NCBI GenBank assembly: GCA_039707655.1
Contig: CM077664.1
Coordinates: 193,992,195-194,056,194, forward strand
Length of the DNA stretch: 64,000 nucleotides
Reading direction: 5' to 3'
Origin: Elymus sibiricus
Lineage: Eukaryota; Streptophyta; Magnoliopsida; Poales; Poaceae
The stretch's first letter is position 1. Every line of letters starts with the position of its first letter. Shown here piece after piece: positions 31,180 to 44,402 of the stretch. Both the position numbers and the translations under genes were made by a program. Under the pieces are notes generated by a model. The model did not search any database. It was not told the origin of the DNA and saw only the letters and a list, made by a program, of their open reading frames with translations.

Positions 31180-34100
31180 TGTAACATCCCCAAATCTCAA
31201 CCCTATCATTAAGCTAATTAATTAGCCATGTCATCATGATCATCCTAAATAAATTGCATTTAGAAAATAATCCAACTTCAAGTTCAAATTCAAAATTCAA
31301 ATGCAAGTCAAATTATCACTTCTTCAAATAATTAAACAAAATAATTCATAATATTGCAAAAATTCCCAAAGCTATTATAAAAATAAAATCAACATTATTT
31401 GAAATCCCAAGTTGACCCTAACATCCAAAGTTAGTACCCAAAATAGCCCCATTAATACATTTTAATTTATACAAAATTCAAATAAAATCATTTTGCCTCC
31501 AAACCTTTTTATGGCAGTGCTAAATATTCCAAAGTATTTATGTGGCACAATTCCATATTTTACAAAAGTATTTTTGTGGCCTAACAATTTGCAAAACAGA
31601 TAGGATTAAAGAAATCAAAAAAAGAAAAAGAAACGGCTAAGCGCTACTGTGCTAGTGGGCTTAAGCCGCACAGTGCGCAAAGGCCCAGCCCACGCCGGCC
31701 TTCCCCTACCTCCCACTGCGCCAGGAGAAGGCCGTGCGCGCCATGGCCAGGGTGCTCGACGCCGCACTCGCGCGGCCATCGAGAGCCGTGGCTGGATAAG
31801 AGCAAGCCCCCGGCGTCTCTCTCTCCCCCGCAAACCCTAGTCCGCCCAGAAGCCCCTCCTCTCACTCCCTCGCTTGCCCCCATGCTCGGCCGAACACAGC
31901 CATGGCTGGGCCACCGTGAACAACGTGGCCACCGACCTCGTCACGCCGTTCCAAGGTGTCCGGCGGCTTCCCCGTGGTCGTCTCCATCGTCCTGGTGCTC
32001 TGGGTCGTCTCGGGGAGCAGCACGACGACCGCATCGAGCTCCTTCCCCTGCCACGGCCACCGTGACACAGCCGCTCGATCCCCGCCGCTCTGAGCTCCTC
32101 CGGCCTCCCCGAGCCCTCCTCTGCACGCTGTGAGCGCCGCCTCGCAACCCCACTCTCTCTCTGTCGTCTCTTGTCGTCATAGACGCCGTGGCCGAGCTTG
32201 CGTGCTCCGGCCGCCGCTCGTGCTCACTGTTGCCGCGGCCATCGGCCAACCCCGCACCTCTAACCACCCCCCTCCGGTGCGGCTCGCCCCCAGGATCCCA
32301 TAGGACCAAACCCCACCTCGAACGGTCGCCGGAATCGGCCGGACGGCCATCGCCGGCGCTCGGTCTCGCCGCAGTTGGCAGTCGCTGATGTGGCGCAATT
32401 AAGCCGGCCTAATTAACTGCTAATACCCACTGACAGCCGGGCCCCACGCGGGTTAATTAGTTTAATAGAAACTGGTTTAGTTAAATGGCTAACTGACAAG
32501 TGGGACCCACCGTTTACTGTTCAAATGGATAAGATCTGCTGACTGTGCTCTGCTGACTCAGCATAGGGCCCACCAGTCAGCCTCTGTTGACTGGTCTATT
32601 GACCCAGTCAACGGGCCCACTGGTCAGCCTCTCTGGTACACTTCTGTGTACACAGAGCTGGGTGCATTTAGCATTTCTGATTTAAATCGTTTTTCGAATT
32701 AATATTAATTCCAGAAATTTCAGAATATTGCTAAAACATTGAAAAATCATAGAAAAAAAACCGTAACTCGGATGAAAATAATTTATATATGAAAAATGAT
32801 CAGAAAAATAAGACAAATCCGAATATGTCATCCACATACCGGACACACCCATATAACATGATGAACATGGAACTTTCCCCTCCGGTTCAATATACCGATA
32901 AGCAACTGGAGCTGGGAAAATATTCCCGGATATTTCCCCGCTCCGTTTAAAATACCTAGCACTGCATTAGGACACCCCTAGCATAACCTACCGGCATGTC
33001 GTGCATCTGTGTTGCATATCTGTGCTTTATATTTACTGTTTCTTCCCCCTCTTCTCTCTGGTAGACCCCGAGGCCGACGTTGCCCCCGAGGACTGCAACT
33101 TCACCAAAGACCCCTCTTTTACCAGAGAGCTTCCAGGCAAGCAAAACCCCTTGATCATTCCTATATCACCTATTCCTTCTTCCCCGTGCTTGCCTTAGAA
33201 TTTGCTACCGTATTTGATTGTTCCTATTCTGATGCATAGCCTGATTTTGTAACTGCTGTTGATACCTTTCCTGCTGTCCTAAATGCTTAGTATAGGTTGG
33301 TTAGCGATCCATCAGTGGCCGCACACCCTTGTCCGTGTTGCCCTGCTTTACTACCAGAAGACTCGATCAATGTGATTGATGTGCATAGACCGACAGAGCA
33401 CCGCACCCCCCCCCCCCGTAGTTGTACGACTCTGCAGAGCTACTATCGAGTGCCGAGGGTGATATCTCCTACCTCACTCCTGATGATAACTCTGTAGCGT
33501 AGCTAGTCGGTTGTGGGTTACCGAGGGTGATTCCTCTTTCACCACCACCGATGATGCCTCTGTCGTGCAACCCCTCCAGTGTGAACCCATCGAGGGTGAT
33601 TCCTCCAAGTTCACCTTGATGAATACGTCGAGTGGGAATCCATCGAGGGTGATTCCTCGGATTCCCCCTTGATGTTACGGACACACGGGTACCTTGACAT
33701 TCACCTCAGGCCGTTGTTGAAGTCGGGTTGACCCAAGGGTACCCGCGAGAGATTATTGTGGCGGAACGACAGGGCAGGTGGAGACCACCTAGGAGAGAGG
33801 TGGGCCTGGTCCCTGGTCGTTGGACCGCGGGTTACCAATTCGGTGCGACAGGGTGTCGGAGGTGAGCCTTGAGCCCTCTTCGTGTCCGCGAGCTCCTAAT
33901 AATTCACTAACGGATTTGGGTATTTGATCTGAGTTGGCCACTTGCCTATACGCACTACCACCATGCGGGATAATGGTTTAATGGGGCCCTCGGCGCCGTA
34001 TGTATCAGCCGAAAGCTCTGTCAGACGTCCAGTTCAGCATTGCGGCATGGCCGGGTCGGCGCCCCAGAGGAGGTGGCCTGGATCGCCCTGCTCGCAATGA

Positions 34101-35100
34101 CCCGAAGTGCAAAGGGCGATGGGCCCAAGACCCCTATGCACTTAGGATGTAGACCGGCGGGGACCTCTCTGTGGAGCCTAGGTAAGACTACGTCGTGTCA
34201 ATCAGCCGAGGCCGGGCATGACCCGGAAAAGTGTGTCCGGCCAGAGTTAATCGAGCGTGTTGGGTAACAGTAGTGCACCCCTGCAGGGAAGTTATCTATT
34301 CGAATAGCCGTGTCCAAAGTAACAGGACGCTGAGTGTAGTATACCGATCTACTACAACTCGAACTGGATACATGTTATTTTAATTAATATGTAAGCTCCG
34401 GGATCGCTTTCTCGCAGGGAGTCGAGGAAGGATCTTTGGGCTTTGCTACTACATACTTATTACATTATGTATGCTACTAAGCTGCACCCTTCTAATGCAG
34501 CAAGACGCTGCAAGATGCTAGTCTTCGATAGGCTAGGCCTTTCCCCTCTATTCTGGCATTTCTGCAGTTCAGTCCACAGATACAGCCCCTTCATTTCATA
34601 TCGATGCATAAATAGAATAGATTTGATGTAAGTCCTGCGAGTACTTTGGATGAGTACTCACGGTTGCTTTGCTACCTTTTTCCCCTCTACCCGTTTGCTG
34701 AGATCAGATGACGGAGCCCCAGAGCCAGTCGATTCCGCCGATGACTACTACTAACCCGACGGAGCCTACTACTATGTGGAGACCGACGACCATGAGTAGT
34801 TTAGGAGGCTCCCAGGCAGGAGACCTACGCCTTTTTGATCTAGATGTCATTGTTTTGCTCAGCCTTCTTAAGGCAAACTTGTTTAGTTATGTCTGTACTT
34901 AGATATTGATGCTTTCGCTGAGTCTTGTGTAACTCGAGCTTATGTATTCGAGCCCTCGAGGCCCCTGGCTTGTAATATAAAGATTGTATTATTTTATTTT
35001 GCGTCTAGAGTTGTGTTGTGATATCTTCCCATGAGTCCTTGGGCTTGATCGTGCGCATTTGCGTGTATGATTAGTGCACGATTGGGCCGGGGGAGTCACA
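31180..35100 (+). repeat. LTR 1 of element C
   Basis: An AT-rich first 450 bp is followed by a GC-rich, gene-leader-like block (about 31640-32390), then TGACTG-rich sequence, a CTTTATATTTACTG box near 33026 and an array of CGAGGGTGAT units (33456-33665). Short frames in the GC-rich block recur in all three LTRs but shift relative to one another, so I do not call genes. Confidence 0.92.
33456..33685 (+). repeat. CGAGGGTGATTCCTC tandem units in the LTR of C
   Basis: Four units of about 55-70 bp start with (C/T)CGAGGGTGAT(T/A)(C/T)C. The same array is in LTR 2 (38104-38333) and LTR 3 (42755-42984). Confidence 0.85.
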
Positions 35101-35842
35101 AGTTGGTATCAAAGCCGACTGCCTGTAGGAAGCCCCTTTCCAACTCCTTGGCCGAAGTTGAGTCTAGTCTTGAAAAACTGTTTTACTAACATGATTGTGT
35201 GGCTTACGGGCCCACGTCGCCAATGGATGGGTTTAGGATCTTTTATTCCTCTCCTTTATTCAGGGACTCTGATCTCTCTTCTATTCGGGTTAAATTTTTT
35301 GCTAACTCTAACATTAGGTTCTCGTGCTCACATTAACCCGGAGAGCTGGATTGTCTGCAATTATTCCTTTCCATTGGTCTGTTTAATCTGATCATCACAT
35401 TTTCCTTTCCATTGGTCTGTTTAACCTTTCTTGTAATCTAGCTTTTATCTAAGAAGTAATGATTCCCTACTTATGCAAACACCATTGTGTACCACTCAGT
35501 TGGTAACACCATGTTACTATTGTTGTTGGCATTCAGGTAACCGACGGTGGATGAGAACTTTGCCTACTGTTTCGCCTCGTTTTAACGAGCGGGAAAATTG
35601 TTCTCTTCGTCCCTCGCCCTTGGTACCAACGTTGTTGCCAACATAGCTGACAAACTATCCTCTGACGTGCCTTACGATCATGGCCGAGCAAGATATCACC
35701 GCCCTTCCTACTCCTAACCCACACTAACGACAGTTCCATAGGATCGAAACCTGACTCTCCTGTACATCCTTGATCCCGAAGATACCCCTTACCCCCCTAC
35801 CTCCTAAATCCCGGGAGGAGATTTCTTGTAGTGGGGGAGATT
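35101..35842 (+). other. Internal domain 1 of element C
   Basis: PBS-like TTGGTATCAAAGCC (initiator-Met type, one mismatch to TGGTATCAGAGC) at 35104, then non-coding DNA with a doubled TTTCCATTGGTCTGTTTAA. At 35680 ATGGCCGAGCAAGATATCAC would start a gag-like MAEQDI peptide but ends after 15 codons. The polypurine tract GTGGGGGAGATT ends at 35842. All gag-pol is missing. Confidence 0.85.
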
Positions 35843-38800
35843 TGTAACATCCCCGGATCCAAACCCTATCATTAAGCTAATTAATTAGCCATGTCATCAT
35901 GATCATCCTAAATAAATTGCATTTAGAAAATAATCCAACTTCAAGTTCAAATTCAAAATTCAAATGCAAGTCAAATTATCACTTCTTCAAATAATTAAAC
36001 AAAATAGTTCATAATATTGCAAAAATTCCCAAAGCTATTATAAAAATAAAACCAACTTTATTTGAAATCCCAAGTTGACCCTTACATCCAAAGTCAGTAC
36101 CCAAAACAGCCCCATTAATACATTTTCATTTATACAAAATTCAAATGAAATCATTTTGCCTCCAAACCTTTTTATGGCAGTGCTAAATATTCCAAAGTAT
36201 TTATGTGGCATAATTCCATATTTTACAAAGGTCTTTTTGTGGCCTAACAATTTGCAAAACAGAAAGGATTAAAGAAATCAGAAAAAAGAAAAAGAAAAGG
36301 GCTAAGCGCTACTGTGCTAGTGGGCTTAAGCCGCACAGTGCGCAAATGCCCAGCCCACGCCGGCCTTCCCCTACCTCCCACTGCGCCAGGAGAAGGCCGT
36401 GCGCGCCATGGCCAGGGCGCTCGACGCCGCACTCGCACGGCCATCAAGAGCCATGGCTGGATAAGAGCAAGCCCCCGGCGTCTCTCTCTCCCCCGCAAAC
36501 CCTAGTCCGCCCAGAAGCCCCTCCTCTCGCTCCCTCGCTCTCCCCCACGCTCGGCCGAACGCTGCCATGGCAGCGCCACCATGAACAACGCGGCCACCGA
36601 CCTCGTCTCGCCGTTCCAAGGTGTCCGGTGGCATCCCCGTGGTCGTCTCCGTCGTCCTGGTGCTCTGGGTCGTCTCGGGGAGCAGCACGACGACCGCATC
36701 GAGCTCCTTCCCCCGCCACGGCCACCGTGACACCGCCGCTCGATCCCCGCCGCTCCGAGCTCCTCCGGCCTCCCCGAGCCCTCCTCTGCAACCCTGTGAG
36801 CGCCACCTCGCAACCCCTCTCTCTCTGCCGTCTCTTGTCGTCGTAGACGCCGTGGCCGAGCTTGCATGCTCCGGCCGCCGCTCGTGCTCACTGCCGCCGT
36901 GGCCATCGGCCAACCCCGCACCTCTAACCACCCCCCTTCCGGTGCGGCTCGCCCCCAGGATCCCATAGGACCAAACCCCACCTAAAACGGTCGCCGAAAT
37001 CGGCCTGACGGCCATCGCCGGCGCTCGGTCTCGCCGCCGTTGGCAGTCGTTGACGTGGTGCAATTAAGCCGGCCTAATTAACTGCTAATACCCACTGACA
37101 GCCGAGCCCCACGCGGGTTAATTAGTTTAATAGAAACCGGTTTAGTTAAATGGCTAACAGACAAGTGGGACCCACCGTTTACTGTTCAAATGGATAAGAT
37201 CTGCTGACTGTGCTCTGCTGACTCAGCATTGGGCCCAGCAGTCAGCCTCTGTTGACTAGTCTGTTGACCCAGTTAACGGGCCCACTGGTCAGCCTCTCTG
37301 GTATACTTCTGTGTACACAGAGCTGGGTGCACTTAGCATTTCTGATTTAAATCTTTTTTCGAATTAATATTAATTCCAGATATTTCAGAATATTGCTAAA
37401 ACTTTGAAAAATCATAGAAAATAAACCGTAACTCGGATGAAAATAATTTATATATGAAAAATGATCAGAAAAATATGACGAATCCGAATATGTCATCCAC
37501 ATACCGGCCACACCCCTCTAACATGATGAACCTGGAAGTTTCCCCTCCGGTTCAATATACTGATAAGCACCTGGAACTGGGAAAATATTCCGGATATTTT
37601 CCCGCTCCGTTTAAAATACCTAGCACTGCATTAGGACACCCCTAGCATAACCTACAGGCATGTCGTGCATCTGTGTGCTTTATATTTACTGTTTCTTCCC
37701 CCTCTTCTCTCCGGTAGACCCTGAGGCCGACATTGCCCCCGAGTACTGCTACTTCACCGAAGACCCCTCTTTTACCGCAGAGCTTCCAGGCAAGTAAAAC
37801 CCCTTGATCATTCCTATATCACCTATTCCTTCTTCCCCGTGCTTGCATTAGAATTTGCTACCGTATTTGATTTTTCCTATTCTGATGCATCTCCTGATTT
37901 TGTAACTGCTGTTGATACCTTACCTGCTATACTAAATGCTTAGTATAGGTTAGTTAGCGATCCATCAGTGGCCCCACACCCTTGTCCGTGTTGCCCTGCT
38001 TTACTACCAGAAGACTTGATCAATGTGATTGATGTGCATAGACCGACACAGCACCGCACACCCCCCTTAGTTGTACGACTCTGCAGAGCTACTATCGAGT
38101 GCCGAGGGTGATATCTCCTACCTCACTCCTGATGATAACTCTGTAGCGTAGCTAGTCGGTTGTGGGTTACCGAGGGTGATTCCTCTTTCACCACCACCGA
38201 TGATGCCTCTGTCGTGCAACCCCTCAAGTGTGAACCCATCGAGGGTGATTCCTCCAAGTTCACCTTGGCGAATACGTCGACTGGGAATCCATCGAGGGTG
38301 ATTCCTCGGATTCCCCCTTGATGTTACGGACACACGGGTACCTTGACATTCACCTCAGACCGTTGTTGAAGTCGGGTTGACCCAAGGGTACCCGCGAGAG
38401 ATTATTGTGGCGGAACGACATGGCAGGTGGAGACCACCTAGGAGAGAGGTGGTCCTGGTCCCTGGTCGTTGGACCGCGGGTTACCAAGTCGGTGCGATAG
38501 GGTGTCGGAGGTGAGCCTTGAGCCCTGTTCGTGTCCGCGAGCTCCTAATAATTCACTAACGGATTTGGGTATTTGATCTGAGTTGGCCACTAGCCTATAC
38601 GCACTACCACCACCCGGGATAATGGTTTAATGGGGCCCTCGGCGCCGTATGTATCAGCCGAAAGCTCTGCCAGATGTCCAGTTCAGCATTGCGGCATGGC
38701 CAGGTCGGCGCCCTAGAGGAGGTGGCCTGGATCGCCCTGCTCGCAATAACCCGAAGTGCAAAGGGCGATGGGCCCAAGACCCCTAAGCACTTAGGATGTA

Positions 38801-39748
38801 GACCGGCGGGGACCTCTCTGCGGAGCCTAGGTAGGACTACGTCGTGTCGATCAGCCGAGGCTGGGCATGACCCGGAAAAGTGTGTCTGGCCAGAGTTAAT
38901 CGAGCGTGTTGGGTAATAGTAGTGCACCCCTGCAGGGAAGTTATCTATTCGAATAGTTGTGTCCAAAGTAACAGGACGCTCAGTGTAGTATCCCGATCTA
39001 CTACAACTCGAACTGGATACATGTTATTTTAATTAATATGTAAGCTCCGGGATCGCTTTCTCGCAGGGAGTCGAGGAAGGATCTTTGGGCTTTGCTACTA
39101 CATACTTATTACATTATGTATGCTACTAATCTGCACCCTTCTAATGCTGCAAGACGCTGCAAGATGCTAGTCTTCGATAGGCTAGGCCTTTCCCCTCTAT
39201 TCTGGCATTTCTGCAGTTCAGTCCACAGATACAACCCCTTCATTTGATACCGATGCATAAATAGAATAGATTTGATGTAAGTCTTGCGAGTACTTTAGAT
39301 GAGTACTCACGGTTGCTTTGCTACCTTTTTCCCCTCTACCCGTTTGCTGAGATCAGATGACGGAGCCCAGAGCTAGCCGATTCCGCCGATGACTACTACT
39401 AACCCGACGGAGCCTACTACTACGTGGAGACCGACGACCAGGAGTAGTTTAGGAGGCTCCCAGGCAGGAGACCTACGCCTTTTCGATCTAGATGTCATTG
39501 TTTTGCTCAGCCTTCTTAAGGCAAACTTTTTTAGTTATGTCTGTACTTAGATACTGATGCTTTCGCTGACTCTTGTGTAACTAGAGCTTATGTATCTGAG
39601 CCCTCGAAGCCCCTGCCTTGTAATATAAAGATTGTATTATTTTATTTTGTGTCTAGAGTTGTGTTCTGATATCTTCCCATGAGTCCCTGGGCTTGATTGT
39701 GCACATTTGCGTGTATGATTAGTGCACGATCGGGCCGGGGGCATCACA
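35843..39748 (+). repeat. LTR 2 of element C
   Basis: Shared with LTR 3 but not LTR 1: GACTGC-TACTTCACCGAAGACC and CAGCCGAGCCCC. Shared with LTR 1 but not LTR 3: GACTCTGCAGAGCTACTATC near 38075. Confidence 0.92.
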
Positions 39749-40496
39749 AGTTGGTATCAAAGCCGACTGCCTGTAGGAAGCCCCTTTCCAACTCCTTGGC
39801 CAAAGTTGAGTCTACTCTTGAAAAACTATTTTACTAACATGGCTGTGTGGCTTACGGGCCCACGTCGCCAACGGATGAGTTTAGTATCTTTTATTCCTCT
39901 CCTTTACTCTGGGACTCTGATCTCTCTTCTATTTGGGTTAAATTTTTTGCTAACTCTAACATTAGGTTCTCGTGCTCACATTCACCCGGAGAGCTGGATT
40001 GTCTGCAATTATTCCTTTCCATTGGTCTGTTTAATCTGATTATCACATTTTCCTTTCCATTGGTCTGTTTAACCTTTCTGGTAATCTAGCTTTTATCTAA
40101 GCAGTAATGATTCCCTACTTATGCAAACATCACCGTGTACCACTCAGTCGGTAACACCATGTTACTATTGTTGTTGGCATTCAGCTAACCGACGGTGGAT
40201 GAGAACTTTGCCTATTGTTTCGCCTCGTTTTAACGAGCGGGAAAATTGTTCTCTTCGTCCCTCGCCCTTGGTACCGACGTTGTTGCCAACATAGCTGACA
40301 AACTATCCTCTGACATGCCTTACGATCATGGCTGTGCAGGATGTCACCACCCTTCCTACTCTTAACCCACACTAACGACAGTTCCACAGGATCGAAACCT
40401 GACTCTCCTGTACATCCTTGATCCCGAAGATACCCCTTACCCCCCCCCCCCTACCTCTTAAATCTCGGGACAAGATTTCTTGTAGTGGGGGAGATT
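39749..40496 (+). other. Internal domain 2 of element C
   Basis: Same layout as internal domain 1, with several substitutions and a longer poly-C near 40439. The gag-start relic is at 40328 (ATGGCTGTGCAGGATGTCAC) and stops at the same place. Confidence 0.85.
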
Positions 40497-43400
40497 TGTA
40501 GCATCCCCGGATCTCAACCCTGTAATTAAGCTAATTAATTAGCCATGTCATCATGATCATCCTAAATAAATTGCATTTAGAAAATAATCCAACTTCAAGT
40601 TCAAATTCAAAATTCAAATGCAAGTCAAATTATCACTTCTTCAAATAATTAAACAAAATAGTTCATAATATTGCAAAAATACCCAAAGCTATTATAAAAA
40701 TAAAACCAACATTATTTGAAATCCCAAGTTGACCCTAAGATCCAAAGTCAGTACCCAAAATAGCCCCGTTAATACATTTTCATTTATACAAACTTCAAAT
40801 GAAATCATTTTGCCTCCAAACCTTTTTATGGCAGTGCTAAATATTCCAAAGTATTTATGTGGCACAATTCCATATTTTACAAAAGTCTTTTTGTGGCCTA
40901 ATAATTTGCAAAACAGAAAGGATTAAAGAAATCAGAAAAAAGAAAAAGAAAAGGGCTAAGCGCTACTGTGCTAGTGGGCTTAAGCCGCACAGTGCGCAAA
41001 TGCCCAGCCCATGCCGGCCTTCCCCTACCTCCCACTGCGCCAGGAGAAGGTCGTGCGCGCCATGGCCAGGGCGCTCGACGCCGCACTCGCACGGCCATCA
41101 AGAGCCGTGGCTGGATAAGAGCAAGCCCCCGGTGTCTCTCTCTCTCAACCGCAAACCCTAGTCCGCCCAGAATCCCCTCCTCTCGCTCCCTCGCTCTACC
41201 CCACACTCGGCCGAACGCAGCCATGGCCGCGCCACCGTGAACAACGCGTCCAGCGAGCTCGTCTCACCATTCCAAGGTGTCCGGTGGCATCCCCGTGGTC
41301 GTCTCCGTCGTCCTGGTGTTCTGGGTCGTCTTGGGGAGCAGCACGACGAACGCATCGAGCTCCTTACCCCGCCACGACCACCGTGACACCGCCGCTCAAT
41401 CCCCGCCGCTCCGAGCTCCTCCGGCCTCCCCGAGCCCTCCTCTGCAACGCTGTGAGCGCCACCTCGCAACCCCTCTCTCTCTCTCTGCCATCTCTTGTCG
41501 TCGTAGATGCCGTGGCCGAGCTTGCGTGCTCCGGCCGCCGCTCGTGCTCACTGCCGCCGCGGCCATCGGCCAACCCCGCACCTCTAACCACCCCCCTCCG
41601 GTGTGGCTCACCCCCAGGATCCCATAGGACCAAACCCCACCTCGAACAGTAGCCGAAAATGGCCTGACGGCCATCGCCGGCGCTCGGTCTCGCCGCCGTT
41701 GGCAGTCGTTGATGTGGCGCAATTAAGCCGGCCTAATTAACTGCTAATACCCACTGACAGCCGAGCCCCACGCGGGTTAATTAGTTTAATAGAAACCGGT
41801 TTAGTTAAATGACTAACTGACAAGTGGGACCCACCGTTTACTATTCAAATGGATAAGATCTGCTGACTGTGCTCTGCTGACACAGCATAGGGCCCACCAG
41901 TCAGCCTCTGTTAACTGGTCTGTTGACCCAGTCAACGGGCCCACTGGTCAGCCTCTCTGGTACACTTCTGTGTACACAAAGCTGGGTGCATTTTGCATTT
42001 CTGATTTAAATCGTTTTTTGAATTAATATTAATTCCAGAAATTTCAGAATATTGCTAAAACTTTGAAAAATCATAGAAAACAAACCGTAACTCGGATGAA
42101 AATAATTTATATATGAAAAATGATCAGAAAAATAAGACGAATCCGAATATGTCATCCACATACCGGCCACACCCCTCTAACATGATGAACATGGAACTTT
42201 CCCCTCCGGTTCAATATACCGATAAGCACCTGGAGCTGGGAAAATATTCCCGGATATTTTCCCGCTTCGTTTAAAATACCTAGCACTGCATTAGGACACC
42301 CCTAGCATAACCTACCGGCATGTCGTGCATCTGTGTTGCATCTGTGTGCTTTATATTTACTGTTTCTTCCCCCTGTTCTCTCCGGTAGACCCCGAGGCCG
42401 ACATTGCCCCCGAGGACTGCTACTTCACCGAAGACCCCTCTTTTACCGCAGAGCTTCCAGGCAAGCAAAACCCCTTGATCATTCCTATATCACCTATTCC
42501 TTCTTCCCCGTGCTTGCATTAGAATTTGCTACCGTATTTGATTTTTCCTATTCTGATGCATAGCCTGATTTTGTAACTGCTGTTGATACCTTTCCTGCTG
42601 TCCTAAATGCTTAGTATAGGTTGGTTAGCGATCCATCAGTGGCCCCACACCCTTGTCCGTGTTGCCCTGCTTTACTACCAGAAGACTCGATCAATGTGAT
42701 TGATGTGCATAGACCGACACAGCACCGCACACCCCCCTTAGTTGTACGAGTGCCGAGGGTGATACCTCCTACCTCACTCCTGATGATAACTCTGTTGCAT
42801 AGCTAGTCGATTGTGGGTTACCGAGGGTGATTCCTCTTTCACCACCACCGATGATGCCTCTATCGTGCAACCCCTCAAGTGTGAACCCATCGAGGGTGAT
42901 TCCTCCAAGTTCACCTTGACGAATACGTCGAGTGGGAATCCATCGAGGGTGATTCCTCGGATTCCCCCTTGATGTTACGGACACACGGGTACCTTGTAAT
43001 TCACCTCAGACCGTTGTTGAAGTCGGGTTGACCCAAGGGTACCCGCGAGAGATTATTGTGGCTGAACGACAGGGCAGGTGGAGACCACCTAGGAGAGAGG
43101 TGGGCCTGGTCCCTGGTCGTTGGACCGCGGGTTACCAAGTCGGTGTGACAGGGTGTCGGAGGTGAGCCTTGAGCCCAGTTCGTGTCCGCGAGCTCCTAAT
43201 AATTCACTAACGGATTTGGGTATTTGATCTGAGTTGGCCACTGGCCTATACACACTACCACCACGCGGGATAATGGTTTAATGGGGCCCTCGGTGCCGTA
43301 TGTATCAGCCGAAAGCTCTGTCAGACGTCCAGTTCAGCATTGCGGCATGGCCGGGTCGGCGCCCCAGAGGAGGTGGCCTGGATCGCCCTGCTCGCAATGA

Positions 43401-44397
43401 CCTGAAGTGAAAGGGAGATGGGCCAAAGACCCCTAAGCACTTACGATGTAGACCGACGGGGACCTCTCTGCGGAGCCTAGGTAGGACTACGTCGTGTCGA
43501 TCAGCCGAGGCCGGGCATGACCCGGAAAAGTGTGTCCGGCCAGAGTTAATCAAGCGTGTTGGGTAACAGTAGTGCACCCCTGCAGGGAAGTTTTCTATTT
43601 GAATAGCCGTGTCCAAAGTAACAGGATGCTCAGCGTAGTATCCCGATCTACTACAACTCAAACTGGATACATGTTATTTTAATTAATATGTAAGCTCCGT
43701 GAGCGCTTTCTCGCAGGGAGTCGAGGAAGGATCTTTGGGCTTTGCTACTACATACTTATTACATTATGTATGCTACTAATCTGCACCCTTCTAATGCTGC
43801 AAGACGCTGCAAGATGCTAGTCTTCGATAGGCTAGGCCTTTCCCCTCTATTCTAGCATTTCTGCAGTTCAGCCCACAGATACAGCCCCTTCATTTGATAC
43901 CGATGCATAAATAGAATAGATTTGATGTAAGTCTTGCGAGTACTTTGGATGAGTACACACGGTTGCTTTGCTACCTTTTTCCCCTCTACCCGTTTGTGAG
44001 ATCAAATGACGGAGCCCCAGAGCCAGCCGATCCCGCCAATGACTACTACTAACCCGACGGAACCTACTACTACGTGGAGACCGACGACCAGGAGTAGTTT
44101 AGGAGGCTCCCAGGCAGGAGGCCTGCGCCTTTTCGATCTAGATGTGATTGTTTTGCTCAGCCTTCTTAAGGCAAACTTGTTTAGTTATGTCTGTACTTAG
44201 ATACTGATGCTTTCGCTGACTCTTGTGTAACTTGAGCTTATGTATTCGAGCCCTCGAGGCTCCTGGCTTGTAATATAAAGATTGTATTATTTTATTTTGA
44301 GTCTAGAGTTGTGTTGTGATATCTTCCCTTGAGTTCCTGGGCTTGATCGTGCGCATTTGTGTGTATGATTAGTGCACGGTCGGCCGGGGGCGTCACA
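40497..44397 (+). repeat. LTR 3 of element C
   Basis: Starts TGTAGCATCCCC and ends GCGTCACA. It carries a 22-bp deletion near 42748 relative to LTRs 1 and 2. Confidence 0.92.
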
Positions 44398-44402
44398 CAA
44401 GG

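Larger units (their letters stand above)
31180..44397 (+). mobile_element. Element C: three-LTR tandem, coding-free LTR retrotransposon
   Basis: Inserted in the 5' LTR of A with TSD CAAGG (31175-31179 and 44398-44402); removing it restores the LTR exactly. The order is LTR (3,921 bp), internal (742 bp), LTR (3,906 bp), internal (748 bp), LTR (3,901 bp). Each LTR begins TGTA(A/G)CATCCCC and ends TCACA. PBS and polypurine tract are present at both internal domains. The LTR ends and PBS recall Tekay-type chromoviruses, of which C would be a LARD-like or deletion derivative. Confidence 0.93.

Noticed and set aside
31649..32390. Several overlapping GC-rich frames in the first LTR of C, repeated in LTRs 2 and 3
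   Set aside because: The frames shift between the three LTRs and show no domain or consistent start; GC content explains their openness.
33469..33684. 71-codon minus frame kept open in all three LTRs of C
   Set aside because: It follows the tandem CGAGGGTGAT units; three recent copies staying open is not strong evidence for coding.
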